DNA from: Parabacteroides sp. AD58
GTDB lineage: Bacteria > Bacteroidota > Bacteroidia > Bacteroidales > Tannerellaceae
Direction: 5' to 3'
NCBI RefSeq assembly: GCF_023744375.2
Contig: NZ_CP146284.1
Span: forward strand, 868,001 to 932,000
DNA length: 64,000 bases
The position numbers and the translations under genes were made by a program. Position 1 is the first letter of the stretch, and each line of letters starts with the position of its first letter. Shown here piece by piece: positions 35,591-46,955 of the stretch. The notes beneath the pieces are model-generated. The model was not told the DNA's origin and ran no database searches. It worked only from the letters and a program-made list of their open reading frames with translations.

Positions 35591-37294
35591 ATGGCTAACT
35601 TTTATTTAGATAATCCCAGCCTGAAGCATCACCTGCATCACCCGTTGATGGAGCGTATTGTGGAGCTGAAAGAACGCGGCTTTGCCGACAAAGATAAATA
35701 TGATTATGCACCTCAGGATTTTGAGGATGCCATGGACAGTTACGAAAAAGTATTGGAGATCGTTGGTGAGATCTGCGGAGACATCATCGCTCCTAATGCT
35801 GAAAGCGTAGATCATGAAGGTCCTTCTGTAGCCAATGGTCGTGTGACTTATGCCAAAGGAACCCAAGAAAATCTGGACGCCGTCCGGAAAGCCGGCCTGA
35901 TGGGTATCGCCATGCCGCGCCGTTACAACGGACTGAATTTCCCTATTGTACCTTATATTATGGCAGCCGATATGGTTTCTCGTGCAGACGCCGGCTTTGA
36001 AAACCTCTGGGGTTTGCAGGACTGTGCCGAAACCTTGTACGAATTCGGCAGCGAAGACCAGCGTCAGCGTTATATTCCACGCGTATGTGCCGGCGAAACG
36101 ATGTCAATGGACCTGACCGAACCGGATGCCGGTTCTGACCTGCAGTCGGTCATGCTGAAAGCAACCTTCAGTGAAGCCGATAACTGCTGGTATCTGAACG
36201 GTGTAAAACGGTTCATTACCAATGGTGACTCAGATATTCATCTGGTACTGGCCCGTTCAGAAGAAGGCACACACGACGGTCGTGGTTTGTCTATGTTCAT
36301 TTACGACAAACGTAACGGAGGTGTGAACGTCCGCCGTATTGAAAACAAGATGGGTATCAAAGGTTCTCCTACTTGCGAACTGGTATTCAAGAATGCCAAA
36401 GCCGAACTTTGTGGCGACCGTAAGTTAGGTCTGATCAAATATGTCATGGCTTTGATGAACGGTGCCCGCTTAGGTATCATGGCTCAGGCAGTCGGATTAA
36501 GTGAAGCAGCTTACCGCGAAGGTTATGCTTATGCCCTCGACCGTAAACAGTTCGGTAAGGCTATCATACAGTTCCCGGCAATCTATGAAATGCTTTCGCT
36601 GATGCGTGCCAAAGCTGATGCATCTCGCGCCATGCTGTATGAGACAGCTCGTTTCGTAGATATGTACAAAGCACTCGACGATATTTCCAAAGAGCGTAAA
36701 CTGACTCCGGAGGAACGCCAGGAAATGAAGAAATACAGCAAACTGGCCGACGCCTTTACTCCGATGGGAAAAGGCATGACAACCGAGTTTGCCAACCAGA
36801 ATGCTTATGATGCAATCCAGATTCATGGTGGTTCCGGCTTCATGAAAGACTATACTTGCGAACGTCTGTACCGCGATGCCCGCATCACTAATATTTACGA
36901 AGGAACAACTCAGTTGCAGGTTGTAGCAGCCATCCGCCACGTCACAACCGGAACTTATCTCAACCAGTTGCACGAATACGACAAGATCGAATACAAAGAC
37001 GACTTGAAACCGCTGCAGACCCGCTTGCAGGCCATGACGGCCAAGTATGCCGAACTGGTTGAAAAGATTGCAGGAACGAAAGATACTGAATACATCGACT
37101 TCCACGCCCGCCGTCTGGTTGAAGCAGCCGCTCATTGCGTATTCGGCTATTTGTTGCTGCAAGATGCAAACAAAGATGACGCATATCGCCGTTCTGCTGA
37201 AGTATATGTCAATTATGGAGAAGCAGAAATAGATAAAATTTATACGTTCATAAGCAAATTTAATCGTGAAGAATTAGCTTATTACAAACATTAA
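35591..37294 (+). CDS. acyl-CoA dehydrogenase
   Basis: 567 residues. The family motifs YIPRVCAGETMSMDLTEPDAGSD (about 158-180) and FITNGDSDIH (about 210) and the C-terminal signature region IQIHGGSGFMKDYTCERLYRDAR (about 413-435) are present; the C-terminal extension past about 450 is typical of the long ACAD class. It oxidises acyl-CoA to enoyl-CoA with FAD and hands electrons to the EtfAB encoded upstream. No thiolase, hydratase or CoA-transferase gene is nearby, so the substrate may come from amino acid fermentation or other sources; this is inference. Confidence 0.94.
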   Translation: MANFYLDNPSLKHHLHHPLMERIVELKERGFADKDKYDYAPQDFEDAMDSYEKVLEIVGEICGDIIAPNAESVDHEGPSVANGRVTYAKGTQENLDAVRKAGLMGIAMPRRYNGLNFPIVPYIMAADMVSRADAGFENLWGLQDCAETLYEFGSEDQRQRYIPRVCAGETMSMDLTEPDAGSDLQSVMLKATFSEADNCWYLNGVKRFITNGDSDIHLVLARSEEGTHDGRGLSMFIYDKRNGGVNVRRIENKMGIKGSPTCELVFKNAKAELCGDRKLGLIKYVMALMNGARLGIMAQAVGLSEAAYREGYAYALDRKQFGKAIIQFPAIYEMLSLMRAKADASRAMLYETARFVDMYKALDDISKERKLTPEERQEMKKYSKLADAFTPMGKGMTTEFANQNAYDAIQIHGGSGFMKDYTCERLYRDARITNIYEGTTQLQVVAAIRHVTTGTYLNQLHEYDKIEYKDDLKPLQTRLQAMTAKYAELVEKIAGTKDTEYIDFHARRLVEAAAHCVFGYLLLQDANKDDAYRRSAEVYVNYGEAEIDKIYTFISKFNREELAYYKH

Positions 37295-37344
37295 TGCGAC
37301 ATTTGCATTCGTAAAATATAATGAACTATTAAATCTTGTATGTC

Positions 37345-37830
37345 ATGTTACTAAGTACTAAATTATCAGAAGCATTTAATGCGCAGGTTAATGCTGAAAT
37401 GTGGTCATCAAACCTGTATCTGTCTATGGCAGTTTACTTCAAAAAAGAAGGTTTGAACGGTTTTGCTCATTGGATGGAAAAACAAGCCGGTGAAGAACTG
37501 ACTCATGCACACCAACTGATTAACTACTGTATCGATCGTGGTGGTGACATCGTTATCGGCCAGGTTAATGTAGTTCCGACTGCCTGGGGTTCTCCAGTAG
37601 AAGTATTTGAACATGTTTACAAACACGAACAGCACGTTTCTGAACTGATCGACAATATGGTTAATATTGCAGAGGAAGACAAGGACCATGCTTCGAGAGA
37701 CTTCTTGTTCGGCTTCGTTCGCGAACAGGTAGAAGAAGAATCAACAGCTAAAGGTATTTTGGACGACTTGAAGAACTATGGTGATCATCACTATGGTATC
37801 ATCGATCACAAATTAGGAAAACGTGAGTAA
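37345..37830 (+). CDS. ftnA: bacterial non-heme ferritin
   Basis: 161 residues from the ATG at 37345 (a TTG three codons upstream is unlikely). Ferroxidase ligands are seen in NAEMWSSNLYLSM (Glu near 17), the EEL-x2-AHQ segment (Glu about 49-50, His 53), and later acidic residues in EEDKDHASRDF and EQVEEE. It stores iron in a 24-mer and helps in oxidative stress. A strong terminator follows, so the gene is probably monocistronic or ends the upstream unit. Confidence 0.95.
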   Translation: MLLSTKLSEAFNAQVNAEMWSSNLYLSMAVYFKKEGLNGFAHWMEKQAGEELTHAHQLINYCIDRGGDIVIGQVNVVPTAWGSPVEVFEHVYKHEQHVSELIDNMVNIAEEDKDHASRDFLFGFVREQVEEESTAKGILDDLKNYGDHHYGIIDHKLGKRE

Positions 37831-37862
37831 CATTCGTTAGACATTTTTTCGTTCATACAAAG

Positions 37863-37904
37863 AATAGGCTGTCTCCTGTCAAAAGGCTGACAGCCTATTT
37901 TTTA
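37863..37904 (+). terminator. ferritin terminator
   Basis: Perfect 11-bp stem (arms 37863-37873 and 37889-37899, 15-nt loop) followed by TTTTTT. Located 33 bp after the ferritin stop. Confidence 0.85.
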
Positions 37905-38016
37905 TATTCAACAACCAATACAAACCCATCCTTTTCGTTCGTCTCTTTTCATTTTCTGCAAACTCTTCCTATATAAACTTTTTATTGGCCAGAGAATAAA
38001 ATATATTTTTCAGCAT

Positions 38017-38135
38017 AAATTCTTTAGTTCACGGCGTGAACTAAGTAATCCACGGCGTGAACTAAGTAATCCACGACGTGAACTAAGTAATCCACGACGT
38101 GAACTAAGTAATCCACGACGTGAACTAAAGAATTT
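38017..38135. repeat. array B: tandem palindromes, 21-bp period
   Basis: Five copies of the core CACGrCGTG start at 38030, 38051, 38072, 38093 and 38114, exactly 21 bp apart, joined by AACTAAGTAATC-type linkers. The first unit is a full palindrome (GTTCACGGCGTGAAC). The entire array is bounded by an inverted repeat (AAATTCTTTAGTTCAC and its complement). The linker is the exact reverse complement of that in array C at 48.9 kb. It lies between the ferritin terminator and the HU gene; the other bases in this 400-bp gap show no gene. Confidence 0.9.
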
Positions 38136-38237
38136 ACAGTAGGATCCTCATTTTTCTCCAGAATATTTTATATCTTTACCCAGTAGGAAAGACATATTCC
38201 TGTCTTTTCCATTTTTATTTTAACCTAATCATATATC

Positions 38238-38870
38238 ATGGCAGAATACATCAAACAGGAAATGAATGATCTGGATGGCTCCGGAAAAAGACGGACCTTC
38301 TACCGAATGAAAACGTATCAGCGCATCAATATGCGGGAATTTGTCAGTGAATTAGCTCAGCCGGGATCAGGACTGAGCGAGGGAAGCGTGTTGCACGTCC
38401 TGAGTAATATGGCTGAAAAATTAGCCTTCTACATGGGACAGGGCTACACGGTGACGATCGACGGCGTGGGAACATTCAAACCCGCCTTGGGGCTTTCGCA
38501 AGACAAGGAGACAGATATTACCGACGACGACAATAGCGAACGCAACGCCCGAAGCATTGAAGTAAACGGCGTCAACTTCAGAGCCAGTCAGGAACTGATC
38601 AGACGAACGAACCGACATTGTAACCTGAAACGGGGAGGAAGCAATGTATTGCACCATTCGCGTTACACAGAAGAGGAACGGTTAGCCCTGGCGCAGCAGT
38701 ATTTATCGACACATACGCTGATGCGTATCGCCGATTATGCGCAGCTTACCGGCCTTAGCCGGACAACAGCGACCCGCGAACTACAACGCTTCCGCCAGGA
38801 TCCGAACAGCGGAATCACAATTTCGGGTATGGGAACGAATAAAGTGTACGTAAAAAGAAAAAATGAATAA
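38238..38870 (+). CDS. HU-family DNA-binding protein with C-terminal HTH
   Basis: 210 residues. The N-terminal HU/IHF-like domain spans about 20-125 (INMREFVSELAQPGSGLSEG; YTVTIDGVGTFKPAL); this HU variant is common in Bacteroidetes. The C-terminal part (about 135-205) looks like a winged helix-turn-helix (LMRIADYAQLTGLSRTTATREL). Fusion of a DNA-bending domain with a sequence-reading domain suggests a local regulator or nucleoid protein. It sits beside palindrome array B, which makes that array a plausible but untested target. Confidence 0.88.
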   Translation: MAEYIKQEMNDLDGSGKRRTFYRMKTYQRINMREFVSELAQPGSGLSEGSVLHVLSNMAEKLAFYMGQGYTVTIDGVGTFKPALGLSQDKETDITDDDNSERNARSIEVNGVNFRASQELIRRTNRHCNLKRGGSNVLHHSRYTEEERLALAQQYLSTHTLMRIADYAQLTGLSRTTATRELQRFRQDPNSGITISGMGTNKVYVKRKNE

Positions 38871-38882
38871 GGTACATTTATT

Positions 38883-38913
38883 ATTGCATATTTCCTCATT
38901 ATGTTTATTTTTG
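38883..38913 (+). promoter_or_regulatory. promoter of the beta-galactosidase gene
   Basis: ATTG (38883-38886), 19 bp, then a perfect TATTTTTG (38906-38913), with a leader of about 20 nt to the ATG. Confidence 0.5.
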
Positions 38914-38918
38914 CATAA

Positions 38919-42035
<3,117 letters not shown>

Positions 42036-42072
42036 TGCTTAAAAAAACATAATCATTTTATTATTTTACGTT

Positions 42073-42136
42073 AAATCGGGGATAAAAGTTTTTCTTTAAT
42101 AAGGAAAATATTACTTTTATTCCCGATTTGTTTTTT
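42073..42136 (+). terminator. terminator of the beta-galactosidase gene
   Basis: 17-bp stem with a single G-T pair (arms 42073-42089 and 42113-42129), followed by TTTTTT. One of the strongest terminators in the window; it isolates the operon that follows. Confidence 0.85.
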
Positions 42137-42262
42137 AGCAGACAAATTAAAAGAGAAAAACATTCAATCCGCTTCAAAAAGTAAGGAGAATGATCTCAAG
42201 AAAAAAAGAAAGCGGAGAATAAAATTGACTTAAGAATACCATTATTTAACACGAACGGAAAA

Positions 42263-43828
42263 ATGAGCCAGAGAAACAGTTCAAATTCTGAAAAGAAGAA
42301 AAACTTTTTTAAAAGGAAACCATTTATATTCATAGTGGGCATTGGAATAGGTGCCGGCTTAATGATTGGTACATACAAAGCATCTGTATACTTTTCTTCA
42401 GACGAATCTTGTATGATGTGTCACGTTCATCCCCATGTTTACGATAGCTGGAAATTATCCAAACACGTAAACAACGGAAGTGGAGTTACTACTCATTGCG
42501 TGGCTTGCCACCTTCCACCACAGTCAAATACTTGGAAACATTATTCGGCTAAAGCAAAATTGGGATTAAAAGATGTATGGTCGTATCTCACAAAAGACAG
42601 TGCCGACTTTAATTGGGAGCTGAAGTCTGAATTGGAGCACGCCGTAAAATACATTCCTAATGAGTCATGTAAGGATTGTCACCAGAATCTGTTTCCGGAA
42701 GGCATCACGAACGATGGCATCACAGCTCACCTCTATTACGAAGAGAATGAAAAGAAACTGGATCTGCAATGTATCAGTTGTCACTTAGACGCTGGTCACT
42801 ACAATCCGAATTATACCCACGGCAAGATGACGGGTATTCCTGGAGCAAACTCTATGACAAGCGTAGTGGATACAAGTCTTTTCTATAAAGAAGCAACACC
42901 AATTACGGCATTCGAGAACTTCACGGAAAAGATTCCTGGAACAACCGTTTCATTTAAGATGATTGCTATCCCAGGCGGTACATTCAAGATGGGAAGTACA
43001 GAGAAAGAACCGTTCCATAAAGCAGACGAATCTCCGGTTCGTGAAGTTACATTGAATAAGTTCTTCATGGCTGAATTCGAAGTAACATGGGATCAGTACT
43101 GGGCCTTCTTTGCTAATACAATGAGTGAAGGACGTACTCCGCCTGAAGAAGTATATGCCAACAACAGCAATCCAGATGTGGATGCCATCTCCGGTCCTAC
43201 TCCTCCGTTCGGATTCCCGGATCAAGGGTGGGGAAGCGGCGACAGACCTGCCATCACTATGACTCACTATGCAGCTGAAACATTCTGCCAGTGGTTATCG
43301 AAGAAGACAGGAAAGAAATACCGTCTGCCGACAGAAGCGGAATGGGAATACGCAGCCAGAGGAGGAAAAGAAACGCCTTACTTCTTTGAAGGTAATCCAA
43401 AAGACTTCTCGGATCAGGGATTCTGGAGAAAGTTTTTTGATGCAGAGACAGACAGTATCAGCTCGTATGTCATCTATGCAAAGAACAGTGAGAACAAGAC
43501 ACAGGAACCTTCAAAGGTAAAGGCAAACCCGTTTGGCTTGAAGAACATGTTGGGTAATGTAATGGAATATTGTGCCGACAAATATAATCCGGATGCTTAC
43601 AAGCAAGGCGGAGAAAAGGTTTCAAATCCGATCTGCACAGAAGGTGATGAATGGGTAGTGAGAGGAGGAAACTATACTTCCGATGCTGCTGACGTCCGTT
43701 GTGCGGCACGTGCTTGCACACAGCATGAAGCTTGGTTAAAGACAGACCCGCAGCAACCGAAGAGTATCTGGTGGTATTCAGATATTAAAGGTATCGGATT
43801 CCGCGTGGTATGCGAATATGATAAATAA
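42263..43828 (+). CDS. tetraheme NrfH/NapC-like cytochrome fused to SUMF1 domain
   Basis: 521 residues. A membrane helix at about 21-40 anchors a periplasmic part with four CxxCH heme sites (Cys 50, 79, 136 and 170), the layout of the NrfH/NapC quinol dehydrogenases. From about 232 a formylglycine-generating-enzyme/SUMF1 fold follows (IPGGTFKMGS, RLPTEAEWEYAARGG, NPFGLKNMLGNV, GFRVVCE). The first half takes electrons from, or gives them to, the quinone pool; SUMF1-type folds act as oxygenases, ergothioneine-type enzymes or structural subunits. It is first of a five-gene operon with two Tat-exported sugar-enzyme homologues, so it may be their electron partner. Confidence 0.88.
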   Translation: MSQRNSSNSEKKKNFFKRKPFIFIVGIGIGAGLMIGTYKASVYFSSDESCMMCHVHPHVYDSWKLSKHVNNGSGVTTHCVACHLPPQSNTWKHYSAKAKLGLKDVWSYLTKDSADFNWELKSELEHAVKYIPNESCKDCHQNLFPEGITNDGITAHLYYEENEKKLDLQCISCHLDAGHYNPNYTHGKMTGIPGANSMTSVVDTSLFYKEATPITAFENFTEKIPGTTVSFKMIAIPGGTFKMGSTEKEPFHKADESPVREVTLNKFFMAEFEVTWDQYWAFFANTMSEGRTPPEEVYANNSNPDVDAISGPTPPFGFPDQGWGSGDRPAITMTHYAAETFCQWLSKKTGKKYRLPTEAEWEYAARGGKETPYFFEGNPKDFSDQGFWRKFFDAETDSISSYVIYAKNSENKTQEPSKVKANPFGLKNMLGNVMEYCADKYNPDAYKQGGEKVSNPICTEGDEWVVRGGNYTSDAADVRCAARACTQHEAWLKTDPQQPKSIWWYSDIKGIGFRVVCEYDK

Positions 43829-43874
43829 CAAATAAAACACATAAAACATAATTGCTGACTTAACAAACAATATT

Positions 43875-45260
43875 ATGAAGAAGGAAAATGGAATTAGCAG
43901 AAGGTCATTTCTGAAGAGTTCAGCTATGGCCGGCGCATTGAGTGCCATTGGTGGCGGTAGTGCTGCAACATTATTAACCTCTTGTGGTGGTGGAAATACA
44001 GCAGCTGATGCGCCTAAAGCATTAAAGGAACCAGGAACTTATTACATTCCTGAATTGCCTGATATGGCTACTGACGGAAAAGAACTGAAAGCCGGTGTCA
44101 TTGGTTGCGGCGGTCGTGGTTCTGGTGCTGCTTTTGACTTCCTGAGTGCCGCCAACGGTGTTACAATTGTTGCCTTGGCCGATACATTCAAAGAGAGAGT
44201 TGATGCTTTGGCTGATAAATTGAAATCAGAGAAGAATATCGATATTCCTGCAGATAAAAGATTTGTCGGACTGGATGCTTACAAACAGCTTATCGATAGT
44301 GGTGTAGATGTTGTTATCGTTGCAACTCCTCCTCTATTCCGTCCGGTTCATTTCCAATATGCTGTTGAAAAGAACAAACACTGCTTCCTGGAAAAACCTA
44401 TCTGTGTTGATCCGGCAGGTTACAGAACAATCATGGCAACGGCCAAGCAGGCTCAAGCAAAGAATCTGTGTGTTGTTACTGGTACACAGCGCCATCACCA
44501 GCGTGCATACGTTGAATCTTACAAGAAGATTATGGAAGGTGCTATCGGTGAAATTACAGGCGGTAATGTTTACTGGAACCAGAGCATGCTTTGGTATCGT
44601 GAACGTCAGCAAGGCTGGAGCGACTGTGAATGGATGATTAAAGACTGGGTAAACTGGAAATGGTTGTCTGGTGATCACATCGTAGAACAGCATGTTCACA
44701 ACATCGATGTATTTACTTGGTTCAGTGGTCTGAAACCTGTGAAGGCAGTGGGCTTTGGTTCACGTCAGCGCCGTTTGACAGGCGACCAGTACGATAACTT
44801 CAGTGTTGATTTCACAATGGAAAATGGTATTCACCTGCATAGTATGTGCCGTCAGATTGATGGTTGCGCCAACAATGTAAGTGAATTCATCCAAGGAACA
44901 AAAGGTTCTTGGGACAGCTCTACAATGGAAATCAAAGACTTGGCTGGCAATGTAGTTTGGAAATACGACAGTGACGCTGAAAAGAACACATACAAACAGA
45001 CAAATCCGTATGTACTGGAGCATGTAAACTGGGTAAATTGTATTCGTGCAAACAAACCAATTGAACAGGCTTCTGAAACAGCTGTTGCCAACATGGCTGC
45101 TATTATGGGTCGTGAATCTGCTTATACAGGTGCAGAAACTACTTGGGACGCAATGACTGCTTCTGCTTTGGATTACACGCCGAAAGACTTGAATCTGGGT
45201 AAGATGGATATGAGCGGATTTGTAGTTCCAGTTCCTGGCAAACCGGTTGACAAGAAATAA
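43875..45260 (+). CDS. Gfo/Idh/MocA oxidoreductase, Tat-exported putative lipoprotein
   Basis: 461 residues. The N-terminus has a twin-arginine motif (SRRSFLK) and a lipobox (LLTSC at about 35), so it is likely folded with its cofactor, exported and lipid-anchored. The NAD(P)-binding Rossmann motif GVIGCGGRGSG (about 74) and the family EKP motif (LEKPICVDPAG) are present, then the C-terminal alpha/beta domain with RQRRLTGDQYDNFSVD. Such exported members oxidise glycosides or sugars using a tightly bound cofactor. The next gene, 6 bp away, is a TIM-barrel sugar isomerase also with a Tat signal. The sugar acted on is not known. Confidence 0.9.
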   Translation: MKKENGISRRSFLKSSAMAGALSAIGGGSAATLLTSCGGGNTAADAPKALKEPGTYYIPELPDMATDGKELKAGVIGCGGRGSGAAFDFLSAANGVTIVALADTFKERVDALADKLKSEKNIDIPADKRFVGLDAYKQLIDSGVDVVIVATPPLFRPVHFQYAVEKNKHCFLEKPICVDPAGYRTIMATAKQAQAKNLCVVTGTQRHHQRAYVESYKKIMEGAIGEITGGNVYWNQSMLWYRERQQGWSDCEWMIKDWVNWKWLSGDHIVEQHVHNIDVFTWFSGLKPVKAVGFGSRQRRLTGDQYDNFSVDFTMENGIHLHSMCRQIDGCANNVSEFIQGTKGSWDSSTMEIKDLAGNVVWKYDSDAEKNTYKQTNPYVLEHVNWVNCIRANKPIEQASETAVANMAAIMGRESAYTGAETTWDAMTASALDYTPKDLNLGKMDMSGFVVPVPGKPVDKK

Positions 45261-45266
45261 TGGCGT

Positions 45267-46223
45267 ATGACTATCAATAGAAGAAACTTCCTGAAAGCAA
45301 CTCTTTCAGGCGCTGCAATGGCTGTAGGCAGTACAGCCATTGCTTCTTGTACAGGCAAACCGGCAGAAACATCTGCTGAAGCGACTGCTCAGCCAAAGGC
45401 TGCCGGCATTCAATACAACAGTGCTGCACAATTGAACCTGTCTTTGCAGGAAGGCGTCGCTCCGGGTGAAAGTTTGAATGAGAAACTGGACTTCATGGAA
45501 AAGAATGGAGTTGTCGGTTTAGAACCTGGCGGTGGCAACTTAGCAGCTCGTGTTGATGAATTCAAACAGGCATTGAACGGACGAAACATCAAGATCAGTG
45601 CCATTTGCGCCGGATTCAAAGGATTCATTCTGTCTACTGATCCTGCGGTTCGGAAGCAATGCATGGATACGATGAAAGAAATCATTGCTGCTGCAGGCGA
45701 ACTTGGTTCTACGGGGGTTATCATTGTGCCGGCTTTCAATAACCAGGTTCCGGTTATGCCGCATACAATGGAAACACGTGACTTCTTGTGCGAACAGTTC
45801 AATGAAATGGGTAACTTCGCCAAAGAGCATGGAACGACAGTTATCTTTGAACCGTTGAACCGTAAAGAATGTTTCTATCTGCGTCAAGTAGCTGATGCCG
45901 CTTCAATTTGCCGCGACATCAATAATCCGGGTGTCCGTTGCATGGGCGATTTCTGGCACATGACTTGGGAAGAGACTTCAGACATGGGCGCATTTATCTC
46001 AGCAGGAGAATACTTGCAGCACGTGCATGTAGCCAGCCGTAAGCGTAGAAGCATGCCTGGTGAAGACGGCGATGCCGACAATTATGTAAATGGATTCAAA
46101 GGATTGAAGGCTATTGGCTACAACAAATTCGTCAGCTTCGAATGCGGCTGCCAGAGCGAAGACCGCGCAGCAGCAGTTGTCAATGCCCTGAATTTATTAC
46201 GTAAACAGTGGGAAGAAGCATAA
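45267..46223 (+). CDS. TIM-barrel sugar isomerase/epimerase, Tat-exported putative lipoprotein
   Basis: 318 residues; AP endonuclease family 2 (xylose isomerase-like) TIM barrel. The N-terminus has NRRNFLK with a following hydrophobic stretch and an IASC lipobox (about 29). Metal ligands are suggested by IFEPLNR (Glu), MGDFWHM (Asp, His), HVHVASRKRR and FVSFECG (Glu near the C-terminus). In related pathways such proteins rearrange or cleave 3-keto sugars made by Gfo/Idh enzymes. Adjacent to such an enzyme and sharing its export route, it likely acts on the same substrate. Confidence 0.88.
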   Translation: MTINRRNFLKATLSGAAMAVGSTAIASCTGKPAETSAEATAQPKAAGIQYNSAAQLNLSLQEGVAPGESLNEKLDFMEKNGVVGLEPGGGNLAARVDEFKQALNGRNIKISAICAGFKGFILSTDPAVRKQCMDTMKEIIAAAGELGSTGVIIVPAFNNQVPVMPHTMETRDFLCEQFNEMGNFAKEHGTTVIFEPLNRKECFYLRQVADAASICRDINNPGVRCMGDFWHMTWEETSDMGAFISAGEYLQHVHVASRKRRSMPGEDGDADNYVNGFKGLKAIGYNKFVSFECGCQSEDRAAAVVNALNLLRKQWEEA

Positions 46224-46224
46224 T

Positions 46225-46941
46225 ATGGCTTTAATTCAACCGAATATGCCAATGAGCGAAGTGGTGGAAGAAAACACTTCGCTCATTCCTGTTATCAACC
46301 GGTTAGGTATCCGGCTCGGATTGCAGGACAAAACCGTTCGTGAGATCTGTGAAGATCATCAGATTGATACGGATTTTCTGCTCATCATCATCAATACTTT
46401 TCTGAACGAAGAGTATTTTCCGGAGAAGCGACTTCAGGCATTTCATGTTTCTCAAATCATCGACTACCTAAGCAAAACCAACCAGTATTATTTACGCTTT
46501 CAGATACCGAACATTGCCCGGCATCTGGAGTCTTTCATCTCGCATAGCAAATCCAACAATGCGACCTTGAGCCTGATCGGTAAATTCTTCCAGTCGTTTA
46601 AAGAACAGCTCACGGAACAAATCAGGAAAGATGCTACTGAATGGTTCCCCTATTGCCTGCAGCTGAGCCGGCAATTACAGCATAATGTTTCATTCAATCA
46701 GGAAGAGATGCGTTCTTTCTCTGATAATGAGACCGCAGATGACAGTCTGGAGGCCGTTCTTGCCGACCTGAAGAGTATCATGATCAAACATCTGTCTGGT
46801 GACTTCGATGAAAACCTCTGCTATGCCGTGATCTTTGCTGTCAGCAGTCTGGAGAAAGACATCAAGCAGCACAACCGGATCCGATACCGGATCCTGTCTC
46901 CGCTCGTACATAAAATGGAACTTCTCAATAATATGCATTAA
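46225..46941 (+). CDS. RIC/hemerythrin-like protein with degenerate metal ligands
   Basis: 238 residues. The N-terminal 60 resemble the ScdA_N/RIC domain but the CCGG motif expected there is absent (IRLGLQDKTVREIC instead). The rest resembles the hemerythrin bundle of YtfE/RIC di-iron repair proteins, yet several ligand positions look altered: the final H-x3-E type motif reads HNRIRYRIL. It probably no longer binds a di-iron centre in the standard way and may be a sensor or adaptor. It begins one base after the isomerase gene and 14 bp before a LuxR-type regulator. Confidence 0.7.
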   Translation: MALIQPNMPMSEVVEENTSLIPVINRLGIRLGLQDKTVREICEDHQIDTDFLLIIINTFLNEEYFPEKRLQAFHVSQIIDYLSKTNQYYLRFQIPNIARHLESFISHSKSNNATLSLIGKFFQSFKEQLTEQIRKDATEWFPYCLQLSRQLQHNVSFNQEEMRSFSDNETADDSLEAVLADLKSIMIKHLSGDFDENLCYAVIFAVSSLEKDIKQHNRIRYRILSPLVHKMELLNNMH

Positions 46942-46955
46942 AGTTTTGTATCCCA

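Noticed and set aside
36497..37162. 221-codon minus-strand frame
   Set aside because: Antisense shadow of the acyl-CoA dehydrogenase; rich in Phe, Cys and His as expected for shadow frames.
38017..38135. Array B as a CRISPR array
   Set aside because: The 21-bp units are near-identical throughout with no unique spacers, and no cas gene is nearby; the same holds for arrays A and C.
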